Positions 31,996-44,210 of a stretch of DNA of 64,000 bases are shown here, piece after piece. Each line of letters begins with the position of its first letter. Positions within the stretch are counted from its first letter, which is position 1. Source of the DNA: Durusdinium trenchii (lineage: Eukaryota; Sar; Dinophyceae; Suessiales; Symbiodiniaceae); contig CAXAMN010003547.1 in the NCBI GenBank assembly GCA_963970005.1, positions 81,606 to 145,605 on the forward strand, written 5' to 3'. The notes under the pieces were generated by a model that did not search any database, was not told the DNA's origin, and worked only from the letters and a program-made list of their open reading frames with translations. The position numbers and the translations under genes were made by a program.

Positions 31996-33035
31996 ATGGC
32001 AACCTTCCCTACTCTACAAAATGGAGGGGCTCACCCAACCCTTGGGTTTGTGTGCCTGATTTTGTACAGTAGGCCTGTCCCACACAAGCAGACACACCAG
32101 CAAGACCAGTCACAACCACCAAGTTCCACCACATCCTACCTGTCAAAGCTACCCCTCCACCCTCCTCCACCTTTGCCCTTTGAGCCACCTGCCTCGTCTT
32201 GGTCACCACTGGCCACCTTCCCTACTCTACAAAATGGGGTGGCCCAACCCTTGGGCTTGCGTCTCTGATTTTGTACAGCAGGCCTGTCCCACAAAGCAAA
32301 CACACCAGCAAGACCCAGTCACATCCTGTCTATCAAAGATGCCCCTCCACCCTCCACCTTTGCCCTTTGAGCCACAGACCTAGTCTTGATCACCACTGGC
32401 CACCTTCCCTACTCTACAAAATGGGGGGGGCCCGATGGGCCCTGACAGCGCGCAGCCCAATGCCTGGCGACTTCTCCACTATGCTGGTGAGGGGGGCTCG
32501 CTTTAGCGTAGAAAGCACTAGTCGATACCCACCAGGGCAAGAAGCCGATGCCGCACATAAGGCAAAAAAATACCAACCCGAAGCTCTGCACAAGATTTAC
32601 GCTTATGACGCATGGAGGAGCCAACCAGAGCTTGGCACCAGGGGATCTGACTTACACCTTCCCCCCCAACCTGAACTTCTGCAAGCAGGCTGTTACTGGC
32701 CGCAGCAAAGCCCTGCCCCTGCCATCGATGTCAGATCGGGTGGCCCCGAGACTGCAGCACGAGAACGGGAAGAGACAGGTATGCCGCTATGCCAGGAGAA
32801 AAAAAAACCCTGAGGATAGGGCCGACGAAGCACAACACGTGCAGACCCCATCATCAGCAGAAGCCGACACTGAAGCAGATGCCTGGGATTGTGCCTCTGA
32901 TTTTGTACAGTAGGCCTGTCCCACACCAGCAGGTGCACCAGCCAGACCCAGTCACATCCACCAAGTTCCACCACATCCTGCCTATCAAAGATGCCTCTCC
33001 GCCCTCCACCTTTGCCCTTTCAGCCCCCTGCCTAG
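31996..33035. repeat. About 200-bp degenerate tandem repeat (three to four units)
   Basis: Phrases TTCCCTACTCTACAAAATGG, CTGATTTTGTACAG, AGGCCTGTCCCACA and CACCTTTGCCCTTTGAGCC recur in order at about 31996-32203, 32204-32392, a partial at 32393-32425, and 32884-33035. Between the last two, 32426-32883 is a non-repeat insert with an open plus frame (MPHIRQKNTNPKLCTRFTLM..) that I cannot identify. Confidence 0.75.
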
Positions 33036-33270
33036 GCTAGATCTCCGGACGCAGGATTGTTGTTACCTCCCCTACCAAATAAGTACGCCCAACCCACAAG
33101 TCGTGCACTCTCTTTTCCCTATTGAATAAGTACACCCAGCCCTCGTGCTGCCTACAAAATGCTGGCATCCCAACCACAGGGGTCGTGCGACCAATCCCCT
33201 TTACTACCAAATGTGCATTCTGTAGGAGGGTTAACCCCCACGATTCTGTAGGCTCAATACCATCACTGAT

Positions 33271-33692
33271 CTCTCGCCTGCGTTTCGCGCACTCGACACG
33301 CACGATCTCCGCAGAGGGTTGCGCGAGCACATACCCCATCGCGCTCTCGCCTGCATTTCGCGCACTCGACACGCACGATCTCCGCAGAGGGTTGCGCGCG
33401 CAGCCGGCAAATCGCACTCTCGCCCGCATTTCGCGCACTCGACCCGCACGATCTCCGCAAAGGGTTGCGCGCGCAGCCGGCAAATCGCACTCTCGCCTGC
33501 ATTTCGTGCACTCGACACGCACGATCTCCGCAGAGGGTTGCGCGCGGACCCGGCGCATCGCACTCTCGCCTGCATTTCGCGCACTCGAAGCGCACGATCT
33601 CCGCAGAGGGTTGCGCGCGGACCGGACAAATCGCACTCTCGCCTGCATTTCGCGCACTCGACGTGCGTGTCGAGATCTCCGCAGAGGGTTGC
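33271..33692. repeat. 73-bp tandem array, right block (five full units plus part of a sixth)
   Basis: Units begin at 33271, 33344, 33417, 33490, 33563 and 33636, each exactly 73 bp except the last. The core ACGATCTCCGCAGAGGGTTG is invariant in most units, while the end varies (CAGCCGGCAAATCGCA, GACCCGGCGCATCGCA). Because 73 is not a multiple of three, the array is open in several frames on both strands; these long ORFs are artefacts. Confidence 0.95.
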
Positions 33693-33986
33693 ACTTTCGG
33701 TTGACGCTGTTCGTCCCACCCTCCGCCTTTAAGAGGGAATTTATAAAGTGGGGAAATGTTTTTTCATTAGGACATCTCCCGTGCTAGTTTTCCATATTCA
33801 CACTTGCCTACTCATTTGCATGCTTGCATATACTCATTGCATGCTTGCATACCCATCACTTGCATACTTACACTTGCATACTTCTTGGATGCTTTCCCTC
33901 TTCCGCTTACACTGGGGTACGTATAGCGTCATGTTGTAGTGCAAGTGTGGTGGAAGTGTCAGTGTGTAAGTGTAAGTGTCGAAGTG

Positions 33987-34202
33987 TCAGTGTTCAAGGG
34001 ATTTTCCGGAAGAACCCTTCGCAATGCTTTCGGGAAAAATAACATCCCAACTGTGTGGCACGCACCCTTCTCTCAAAACACCGTTGTAAAGCACCAGCAA
34101 ATCCTCCAGCAAATCGTCGGGAATGTATTGTAACAGTTCGGCTACCAATCCAATATCATCTCCACTTCTGTTTGCCTTTAACTGTTTGGTTGCACATTGC
34201 AA
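33987..34202 (-). pseudogene. LINE reverse transcriptase fossil (N-terminal RT segment)
   Basis: The minus frame reads LKANRSGDDIGLVAELLQYI, DDLLEDLLVLYNGVLREG and CVPHSWDVIFPESIAKG. This is the 'K-x-x-x-x-G-x-D-x-I-x-x-E-L-L' to 'G-x-x-P-x-x-W' start of a LINE RT, with the expected Pro-Gly softened to SGDD. No palm motifs follow. The frame upstream (34204-34605, ending PEALLEPSWAFVTR) may be more of the same element. It is a different LINE family from the GC-rich one at 26.7-31.9 kb. Confidence 0.6.
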
Positions 34203-34609
34203 ATCACCGAGTTACAAAAGCCCAAGAAGGTTCCAGCAAAGCTTCCGGTTTGTCAGGCGGCTGGGAATTTCCTGTGCAAATGTGTGCCAACAAATTTGCG
34301 AATTCAACGGCTGAAGGCTGCTCCACCATGAGTCGTCCAGACATTCTCGCCTCCAAGTGCCGGAGTGACTTCCAACACAAAATTGGATTGAATTTTTCTT
34401 GTTTTTGTTGGCTAGGGAAATATATCTTCCCCTCTGGTCCTGCTGTCAGGCGCCAGCCTTTTGTAGGGGCACGCGGGGATGGTATCCAGAAACGCCACCA
34501 CATCCGACTCACGTCGGGTACCTCGCAAGGTGGTGGCCGACCCGGATTGCTCCGTGCGCAAAGGTTGCGTAAGGAACGGTCTTCTTGAAAGTCCGTCCAC
34601 TGCAAGTCC

Positions 34610-36130
34610 TGGATCTGCGAGGCTTCGGGCCCCCGCCCGCGGCTTGGTCAGAGCGGCTTTTCGTGTTGGACACCACGGATGGAATCGTAATATTTTGTAC
34701 TATGAATATTATTATTACAAGTATTATTTCAAAAGGGGCTAACGCGACTGGAAGGAGACGTGCTCATTGGAAACCTTCTGCCTCTTGCCTTTCGGAAGGC
34801 AACACGCCCCTTTCGCCGAGGATAAAGCCACTGCAGTTTCAGAGCCCGGGATGTCTGCCTGCGTGGCCTCCTTGGTGGAACATCCTCCGAGGTCCCGCTC
34901 CGGTTTCGGGAGCCCGCCATAGAATGGGCCGCCGACCGCACCAATTCCAGGTCAAGAGGTCACCGCACATGCTCATCGGGTTCCATCGCAATTATTGGTT
35001 TAACGATCACAGTCCGGATGGGAATCTTCACGCCTGCTTTGGGTGCCCGCCAGCTGGAGTTTGGGGATGTTCAGGGCGACCTCTCACCAAATTTTGGTCA
35101 CCACATTGCGTTTCTCCCTGGTACAAAGATCCGCCGTGGACTCCGTTTGCCAGTCGCCGCCTTGTTGGGGGCCGATGGTAGAACAATGATACTTCGGGAC
35201 GATCAAGAAAACAGGGCAGAAACGCAGAAACGCAGAACCCGTCTTGGTTGGCCAGGCCGTCATGAGTCATCTCCAACGTCTGAAAAGCCACCTCCCGGGA
35301 TCGGGCAGGCGCGCTGCAGGTCATCGCACCTCGCAATGCAGCCCACCTCAAAGTTGGGTTTCCAGTCGCTGTGGGGGCGGGGCCCCTCCTGGCCCGTTCC
35401 ACAGGCCGTCGAAACACGAACTCGGTGATTGGTGGCTTGCTTGATTTGCACAAGCCGGGGCTTGGCTCATGGCGACAATGCGTTCGGTCAACTCCCCGTC
35501 TGCTGGCGCACAGGAGGTTGCAATCAGGAACTTGAGGAGGTAGGAGCCGCCGCTGCCATCGAGGCTGCCGCAAGTTCCATGGCAGCATCCCCCGCCGTCT
35601 GGCCCACAGCGCCACGGGCAACTGTGCCATCCGGAGGGGGGACATGTGAGGCCGACATAGTGCCGCCAGCCTCTCCTGGAGCTCCTCTGGCCTGGGAAGT
35701 TCCCATTTGACGAAATCACCCAGAGTGATAGTTTCCGAATCATCACTGGGAAGGATGTGCCAGCCAAATCACAGTTCCTCCAAGGGGCCCAGAGTGAACG
35801 ATGTCGTATGTAGGGACGGTGGAAACCGATGTGCACGCAGTCGTTGGACGAACAGGGTGGCCGTCGCCGAATGTGGACGGATGGCGCTGTGCTGGGCTGG
35901 GTGGTCTGGGGTGGTCCGACGCTCGTTTCCAGAAGACGAACTAACATCGACCGGAGGGTGTGCGCAGGGAGCTGCGCTGCCACGCAAACGGGCGAAGCGC
36001 CGGCGGCAATGCAGGGTGGAAGGGCAGTGGAGCGGTGGCTTCTTCCAGCCACATCCAGGCACCATGATTGAAACCAGCAAAAACAAGCATCAAACAACTG
36101 GTTTCAGGGATATCACGACATGATATCATA
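34610..36130. other. Open frames on both strands, no firm gene
   Basis: Plus 35018-35230 reads GIFTPALGARQLEFGDVQGD. Plus 35850-35900 reads GGRRRMWTDGAV, which could be an RNase H fragment of a LINE ('W-T-D-G'). The minus frame 35348-36097 is long but Cys/Trp/Ser-rich and unconvincing. I suspect decayed LINE sequence related to the RT fossil at 34.0-34.2 kb. Confidence 0.25.
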
Positions 36131-38550
36131 CTTTCGTACTACCATACACCATGGGCACCAAACATGCCTTCCCTCGCGCTGCAGACGTAGGCCGTAGGAC
36201 ATAGGGCACCTTTTGTTGCGCAAACACTTCGAAGTCGTACGGATTTGTGCAAGACGGTGATGCCACTTATATACTGCTTTCACACACCCGAAAGCTTTCA
36301 CACGCAGCAATGACAAGGGTTGAATAACGCTGGGATCCTTCTGACCGAGCTCCTCTACTGGAACGACTCTAGACAACGATTGCAATTGCTTCATGAGACA
36401 TCCAGAGTCCGGTCGCTTAGCGAACAGCCTGTCGCTTCATCGCAAACAACATTGACCGGCAGCAAGTTCATTGGGGGTACCAACAGACCTGTCCTGTCTT
36501 CTGTGCAAGACCTGTGCAAGACCTCTGTGTAGCTACATGGCAGCAATCGAGAAGGGCTTGACAAAATACGCAACGAATGCAACGAATTTAGCACACTCAA
36601 CCCAAGCCTGATTCAGAAGGCACTCGACCTCCTACAGCATTGCAACATGCCCGTCTTACTGGCCGTCGTAACCTGGCCGTCTTACTGGCCATCTGCAGAG
36701 AGCGAAGTAAGGGGACAAAGCAGTAGGGCTCTGGATTGGCTGGATACGCAAGATGCAGAAATTCCACGCTTGAAAATGTTTGAAAGTGTATGGACTCGTG
36801 GACGTCTAGAGTCTAGAGCTGATCCTTCAAAGGCATCCACAAACAGCACACCGGACGGTTTTCACGGCGCACGCATCGCGCTGCAAGTCGCTGCCAGTCT
36901 TTTGGTCGCGAGCGTTAACAGAGTCTGAAGTCCGGGGATTGCTCCTGCTTGGACCCTTCAGCCCAAGAAAAGCACTGGGCTCAAATATCTCAAGGAACCG
37001 AGAAACACCAACTTTTGCATGTGCAGAGTTGGACACCCGCTGATGGGGACAGTGTTTGCTTTCGATTCTGTCAAAGGGGCAGTTATCAAAATGCATGGAA
37101 CAAAGTGATTCAACGGATTTGGATGGATTTCCCTTGACCGTTGCTTTTGGTCGCTGACTTTAGAGCAACCCCGGACGGTCAAAGTCACTCGCCACGCGCA
37201 AGCCCAGGGGTGCTGGGTTTCTCGTCACGAGCCGCCTGCCAAAGAAGGAATTAAAGATAATTAAAGCAAAAACGCTCAAGTGATGAAGAGTGATGATCAA
37301 CATGACGGACATTGACAAAGTCAATCAATTCAATAGCCATAATTACATGCAAATCAGTATAAATATGCTAAATTTCGATGCATGAATGTCCTTGCTATAT
37401 AAGTAAGTATATCAAGGTTACACAAACGCATGAATCTCAGCAAGGATGACCTGTCGACCCAGCCTTTGAAAAAACTGTCGACCAACGAAAAAATCAGACC
37501 CAACTGATCTGGTGGACCAAGCAAAGGGATCGATGGTGAATCTTCCTCTCCAGCCAAAAGTGACACAGCATACACCAGAGTGGAAATTAGATGGAAAAAG
37601 AACCAATAATATAACGTGGCCAGGATTCCAACCACAAAAAAAGTTAGACATACATATATATACATATTAATATTAATTATAGTCTATACACTAGTCTTTA
37701 CATGTCTTTACTGAACAACTACAACACCAGGTCCACCATTTTTGTTTACATGGTCTTGGAAGGCTAGGGCAAAAAGTAGAGCTCAGTACTAACGCCTCTA
37801 GAAAGGTTGCTGAACCCCAAGAATGATCAAGAATGGCTTCATGACACAAATCGATCTGATTGAAACACGCCTTGCAAACGCCTGTGCTTCTTGAGTCGAG
37901 TCATTTGTGTGGGGAAGTCATCCGTCAACTGCCATTGGGATACTTACTGAGTTCTCTGTCAAACCATAATGAATGATCATGGTCATTAAAGTGCCAGGTG
38001 AGTCGTCACTAGGTGGACATCATCCCTTATCACAAACCGCCTGAAGCAGCCACCTCCATGCCAATGCCTGAAAGGACCCCACAGCCACAGCCGCTCCAAC
38101 CCACTGCCCTCCGGTCGCCTCTCAATGCACCACGTTTGCGTCAGATTTTGGCTTCGCCAGAACCTCGCCAGAACCACGAGCTCGCACGGCCGAGTTGAGG
38201 CGGTGCCCTCATTTATACAAGTTTTATAGTCCAACTGCAGGGGCTTTTCTTTCATCCACCGTCGATCTGAAGACGTCGGAGCCGACGCGGGCTCCAGGGT
38301 CCTGCGCTACGGCAGAACTTCGTGGACGGTCTCCGTACGTATGTCTAAGTCCATGGGTGTCGGAGAGGGTCGATGTTGGGTCGTTTCTTCAAAGCGTTGT
38401 CCAATGAACTCGCATCATATCCCATACACTCCATGGGACTGCCATATAATATGCCTACATTGACCCCCCAAACCACCACCCTAATTGGAAAACCTCAGGC
38501 CGTTGATCACGGCCCGGACTCCACGGAACCCCTCAGCACGGCGGCGTCTT
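36131..38550. other. Mostly non-coding; possible membrane exon near 37420-37665
   Basis: Minus 37354-37665 reads FFVVGILATLYYWFFFHLIS, a hydrophobic segment, then GPPDQLGLIFSLVDSFFKGW. No splice partner was established. Plus 38013-38198 is a Pro-rich open frame. Otherwise no gene or repeat was recognised. Confidence 0.25.
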
Positions 38551-38563
38551 ACGGCTTCTCATG

Positions 38564-38686
38564 GCGGATCGCCTGTTGCAGTCGCGCATCCATCATCTGG
38601 AGCCGCGTGTCAAGTGCACTGACCTCGGAGTCGCGCAAGGTGCGCCGGCAGGTGTCCCACAAGGGCAGGACGACGCGGGGGGGGTG
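38564..38686 (-). CDS. Candidate 3' exon with coiled-coil character
   Basis: The minus frame reads RVVLPLWDTCRRTLRDSEVS then ALDTRLQMMDARLQQAIRHE and KP, followed by TAA. Heptad-like spacing of Leu and Met suggests a coiled coil. A C-rich pyrimidine tract lies just upstream (plus-strand G-run at 38675-38684). Partner exons were not identified; a neighbouring frame at 38815-38990 may belong to it. Confidence 0.4.
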
Positions 38687-38689
38687 ATA

Positions 38690-40860
38690 CGGAGTGATTG
38701 GGTCTGTTCATCTACCCATTTCCTATTGAATCTATAGACCAGGAACAAAAGGGAAAAGACACAATGAGGAAAATCATCACACAACAAAGATTACTCTTTC
38801 CATCTCTTTCCACTTCAAAAGTAACATGTCTTTAACAAAGGACACAGGACTTGCAGCTCCCAAGTCGAAAGCGAGAAAACCTTCTCCACATTGACAGCCC
38901 ATCGAAGGGCTCTCGTCCCACACCAGGTGCCCCGCCTGCTGTGCGACAGCATTGAGCCCCCGAGCCTCAAATGGAGCCGCTCAAATGGAGCTCCATCGTT
39001 CCGGGATCCGATGAGTGGAAAGGGGTTGGGAGTGGGTGGCACTTGCGCTATGATCAGAATCGATCATGAATTAGGATTAGTCAGGGGGGACTTTTCTGAA
39101 AAAAATAGAACAACATAAGAACAATCTATTCTTTTCACAAGCGGGAGAGCTCAAGTGAGTGTGTTGCATCTGGGATCATGTGGGGGGCACCGGGCCCTGT
39201 CGGGGCGATTCGATTCTGGCAGAATTGCAGTTTCTAGTGGCAAAGGTTGGTCTTTCATTCTATGGACCACTAATCTGCAACAGGTCTACGTGTAATAGCT
39301 CGGCACAGAAAAACCTTGCAAACCTCATACCCCTGGAGTATTTCTGGTCCAGGGTGGAGTTTACTGACGATGAAACAAAATGAAACTGTAAACTTCTACC
39401 AGTTTTGACTTCTGTGCATCCTGGACTATCCTATCTGAGTATCAATATAGTTCAATATAGCAAAGCATAATAAAACATATACATATCAAAAGAGACTCCC
39501 CTCTTATGAAAGGCAGCACTGGCTCACAAACTGGTATGGTCGATGCTGGTCCTCTTGAGAAGGCCATCGCTCCTTGAGGGCAACCCTCAGCCACGCAGTT
39601 GAGCAACACGGCTCAACTTCTGCAAGGCAGGAGGGCTCTTCGCAGCAAACCCCATGGTTTTCCCCGGAAGGCGGAATGTTCCGGCACGGGTCAACCGGCA
39701 CGTGCCGGGATCGGCAGGTGCCGGGATCGTTTTGCGGTCCGCGTGACAGTCCGCGTTCGCTGCTCCGAGAGGCAAAGGATCTCTTTAGCTCCAAGATGGA
39801 CCTCAGTGATCGATGATCGATGGATCAAACCATGATCAATGCAGCGAAACCAACGACGCAAGTCTTCCATGACCAAGTGGTAGGAAGAACAAACCATACC
39901 AGGTCCTCCAACGAAGCAAAAACAAAAAAAACAACTGACAGGAGGAGGAGGAGGAGGAGGAGGAGGAGGAGGACGCATGCCCCAAACCCAAAGTGGGCTG
40001 TGAAATTTGGGTTACAGTCCCCTCCATGACAAAAGGATAGAATTGGAACACAGCTTCCTGGAAAGTTATCAAGTTATCTGCGTGTACCAACATGAGTCTC
40101 TGAACATCCATGTTTAGTGGATAGATCGAGTATGATAGAATTCACACTAGCACCAAGCACTGTGGTGGTTGTTAGACTTAGACGTGGGTAAACGATCCCT
40201 CATTCCTCACAAAAACTTCCCCTATAGACAGCATGGCAACAGCAACAATGTTTTTTGGTGGCCCTCATTCCATGCAACTGGCACTCATTCTCAGTGCTTC
40301 GTCATTCCAAGCAACATGCTCTCCTTGTCTCCGCTCCTCACCCCTCCACACCCCGAGGAGAACCCTCGCAGCTCAAGTTCCGCGCATGGGCCGTAGCTCA
40401 GCGGAGACCTGGACCATCCCATAGAGGAGCTCCTGAGGGCGCGTGCGCGATGACACGCGTGTCATCGGGTGCTATCAATTGATACTGAAACGGGTCTGGG
40501 ATGTTCTTCTTTAACTTTGATGAGCTGTCAGGGCGGTCTAATTATTTGCTCCAACATCAACCTTCCATGATCAACGCAAACATCGTTCCACATGCCCTGC
40601 CTTAAAAAAAAAAAAAAAAAACGCACGTCGCTATGAAAACGCCTTGGCCCTCCAAACATCGACGACGGTTCGCCTTTTTGCTGCGAGCGCGTGCACACGG
40701 ATGCTTTGGGTCGGGGACCCTTAGGACCTTGTCCTCTACCTCCTCTCGGTCTCCTCGATCTCCACGATGTTGGAGTCCTCATAGTCGACCAGGTCGAAAA
40801 TGGCATTCAAGTCCTCCCAGTGTTTTTTTCAAGGAATAGAGCACATGCGCATACATGCGC
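38690..40860. other. No supported gene; simple repeats
   Basis: Contains a (GGA)n tract at 39941-39973, a short G-rich inverted segment at 39680-39730 (GGCACGTGCCGG), and a poly-A run at 40603-40621. Open frames overlap on both strands and show no family. Confidence 0.4.
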
Positions 40861-40861
40861 C

Positions 40862-40940
40862 CTCTTGTTCCTAGTAAGAATGCTCTAAGAATGCTCGATG
40901 CCAGGAGCCCCTAGTAGCGTCCTTGCTCCTAGTAGCGATG
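40862..40940. repeat. CTAGTAG repeat copy
   Basis: Reads TTGTTCCTAGTAAGAATGC, then GATGCCAGGAGCCCCTAGTA and CGTCCTTGCTCCTAGTAGCG. Same family as 1808-2035, 4508-4585 and 53916-54150. Confidence 0.7.
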
Positions 40941-42163
40941 GAATAGAGCATATGATGGATGCCAAACGTCGTCCCAAAGCCTTTCCGGTGTTGAAGAGGA
41001 AGTTGGATTCATATGCATCCCATCCACTGGAGACCCCTTTCTGGGCGAGTGGCCCCTCAATGGCCGGATGATTGCGCTCTGGGATGTAGGCAAACGGAGA
41101 ACACCAAAGTCAGATCAACATGCAGAGGAAATTTACACGGAATAATATGTCCTCCTTGACCGAACCAAGAATGCTTGCAAATGAACAATGCCGTTGATGG
41201 TGCATGACAAACTAAACAAACATTACTACTATATACATCTATATATATACATACTACTACAGGGATTATCAAGGGTATGTGTAGAAATGGATTGAAACTC
41301 CTAGGACTACATATAATATCTCATACCAAACTGTGCACTTCCCTCCCTGTTTCGCCTAAGGGTTGTGATCCATCTCTGAGCACGGATATTTGGATATGTG
41401 TTTTACGTACATCTCTAATCAAACCTCATCGCATCTCTTCTGGTCACTTGCGACATTTGACACTTGTCCATCGTGGGCCAACACCAATCTTTTGGTATCT
41501 TTTGGAAAGGGACTTGTTACAGTACGATGCTGAATCTGAAGAAACTCATCCGTCGTGCCAAATCATTGACCGATATGATATATGCAGAAGCGTTTGCTCC
41601 CCTGCGCATCACGCGGGAAACTCCCTCTGTATCTGTCGATATCCGGCTGTGGCCGCTTCAGCGATCGTAGCACATCCGGATGACTCTGATGGAATGACCG
41701 TGACAGTGGGAACCCACGGTGCAGAACTCTGATGGAATGCCCCCCATACACCAGAAGAACCAAATGGATTCCTCCAAAACACTTCGTCACCTTGCAGGAC
41801 AGCGAGAATATAGACTTTGATTCAAACCATCTTCAACTATCTTCAATTATCATGGTGAATCCTGTGAACAACAATCGAGTTACGGCATGCCGAGCATCTC
41901 GGCGTTCGTTTGTACGACCGTTTCGGGCCTGGTCTCGAAGATGCATGCAGTCCGTTTCGCACATGGCCAGCACCTCGCTGATCGGGAAGGAACGGTCTTT
42001 CGACGGTTGACTTGGGGCCTGGATCAACTCGGGGCGTGGATGGCGTGGATGGCGTGTGTTGCAAATCCAGTCAAAGTATCTCCCAGCTCAGATGGTGGGC
42101 TCCGGGTGTCCGGTTCCCGGAATGGTGTTTCCCACCATTCCGGGAACTGGACACACCCTACCC
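40941..42163. other. No firm gene
   Basis: Weak minus frames (41563-41790, containing SHPDVLRSLKRPQPDIDRYR; 41833-42027, containing EVLAMCETDCMHLRDQARNG) could be exons, but no in-phase splice chain was found. Confidence 0.25.
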
Positions 42164-44210
42164 TCAGATGGTCTTGAACATATTTGTGAAGTTGGGCAGT
42201 GTGCAAACATGTGCCAAGCCATTGATGATGTTTGAAGCGCCTAACACCATAAATGACACGCCTAGTGGAAGCCTGCCATACCCCATTAAAGCCAAACAAT
42301 ACCAACAAAAATCAAAAAGAAGCCTGTGGGGTGGCCATTGGGTATCTGAGTTCGCTTCAGATGACCTTTTGCAGGTGAGGTGAGTCATTTTCAGGACGAC
42401 AAACCATCTCGGCATGTCCTGTCTTTGGTGCTTCGACATTTTCGCTGGCAGGGAGGCCGGTGTCAAAAGTGTCGCACTTTCATCTTCAGCCAAAAACTCC
42501 TCAAACGCACTTTGCTTCCGCCCACATTCCAATCATGCAACTGCAATATACTACAATATAGTGTCACTGCCTCATACTGCCCCTGCAGCAGTTCACTCTG
42601 CCTCTTCCTGTAAAGCATCCCCCCCGAGTTGAATCACGTCCCCGACATCCCTACCGACACAGCAGCTCTACAGGCGCCCACGGGCCTTCTCCTTGCAGCT
42701 CTCGAACTGCGATTTCTCAATGAAGGCAGAATCTTCACTGCTGTGCTCCTGGTGACTTCTTCACGCAGCGTCGGTCGCTCCGACCCAAGTTCAGAAACTT
42801 GCTAGCATGGTGCTGTACTGTTGCCACTAACTCAATCAAACGGAAACTCATCAGACTTGGCATGCTTATTGAACCATCACTTGCTCCTTTTCATAGACTC
42901 CAGCTTTGCAAAAGATGCAAAAGCCAGCGCAAAGGCGGGCGCAAAGGGCTCAGTTCAAACAACTTCTGAGCTCTGATTGTTGTGTTTTGATTTGTCCCTG
43001 ATTGCTTTCAAAGTAAGCCAGGGTGAGGCCCCAGCACCCAACCTTTGCTGAGCAGGCGTTTCTGTGACATTTTGCCACAGGGCATGCTGGATCTGTGTAT
43101 GCTGAGAGTTTAAGAGGTTAGGTTGAACCCAATGCTCGCGAAATCTCAGGTTCTCTTAATTAGAAAATGGTGGAGGAAAACTGCATAGGACTTCTGCAAA
43201 TCTCTGCTGACAGTGGGCAGCCTGCTCATCAGCTACCCTTCGTGCAAATACCAAACTATATGTCCCACAAACAGGTGGAACAAGCCGATGACCAGGAAGA
43301 CCGATATCTCCAGTATGTGCTCCACATTGTCGTTGCCGTCCATGGGAAAAATGCGATTGTCAATGAACATGGACACGCTGTGGCAAACACCATGAGCCGC
43401 AAAGAAGGCTACGATGGAGTTGTTCACCTGGGGCAGGTTTGTATTGTGTACTAACTATCATGGACTAGCAATTAGAATATACGGAATCTTGAAATTTAGG
43501 AACTAAAATTACTAGTCAACTCATTGGACCCCGAGTTAGAATATGGGAACAGCCAGTCCAGTTAGACAATGGGAAACCACTCGTCATGTAGAGTCATTAG
43601 GCCCCCCCCACCCAAATCACCTTGTCGGATGCAGCTGGAGCCCTTAAAATCCATGTGAGCATATGTGAGCCTTTCCTTTTTGCCTCGAACGGATCCCGTC
43701 TTCGCGAGGCCTTGGGGTTCGCAGCCGTCAGAAAGAAGGCCAAGGCGAAGGTGGCGAAGGTTCCACGCCAGAGGAGCTCTGCATCAAGATTGTAAGGGTG
43801 CCACCTCACCCACTTCTGCACACGCTCCCAAGGGCCAAAGATGGGCATGATGAGGCCAAAGGGCAAGAGTGAAAAAACAATGGTGTAGATCTTCACTCGC
43901 AGTTTCATGACTGGGTCGGTGAGGTGCCGGTAGGCTCCCTTGCAAAAGTCGATCCAAGCAAGGCTCCGCAGGGGCCAGGCCAAAACCAAAACGACCACAA
44001 TCAATGCCAATGCAAGGCCCAGCTGCAGCCACAGGCCTGCAAGGAGGAGAGCTTTCTTGAAATTCTTTCTGAGTTTTGGGGCATCATATTTGCTTGGACA
44101 AACGATTGTTGCAGCAGGCCTGTGATCGCTAGAAGGACACTCTGAATCGTGAGCCACATGATAGCCATCAACAGCAGTGGCTGTAGTCGCAAATACGTCC
44201 CACCGTAACA
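42164..44210 (-). CDS. Polytopic membrane protein, multi-exon (partial model)
   Basis: Exon 44120-44210 (CYGGTYLRLQPLLLMAIMWL) joins in phase to the block ending at 44036 (GLWLQLGLALALIVVVLVLA) across an 83-bp GC-AG intron, 44037-44119. That block, down to about 43600, adds IYTIVFSLLPFGLIMPIFG and LLWRGTFATFALAFFLTAAN. Another exon, 43237-43427, has a CAG acceptor and a GT donor and reads VNNSIVAFFAAHGVCHSVSM with a further segment ISVFLVIGLFHLFVGHIVWY. At 42164-42532 an ORF reads MECGRKQSAFEEFLAEDESA and a hydrophobic WYCLALMGYGRLPLGVSFMV. At least five membrane segments are visible. How the last two pieces connect is not proven. A possible 5' exon at about 44250-44400 (INPFRDLSSIHSGHWPGTWS) does not fit in phase. 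No transporter or channel signature is recognised. Confidence 0.5.

Noticed and set aside
33037..33787. Several overlapping ORFs of 140-220 codons on both strands
   Set aside because: They are translations of the 73-bp satellite, whose unit length is not a multiple of three, so the same peptide phrases repeat in all frames.
35829..35900. RNase H domain (WTDGA) on plus
   Set aside because: Only four to five residues match and no further motif follows; mentioned only as a possible LINE scrap.
40386..40450. tRNA-like start (GGGCCGTAGCTCAGCGGAGA)
   Set aside because: An A-box-like stretch is present but there is no B box (GGTTCRANNCC), no acceptor pairing and no anticodon arm.
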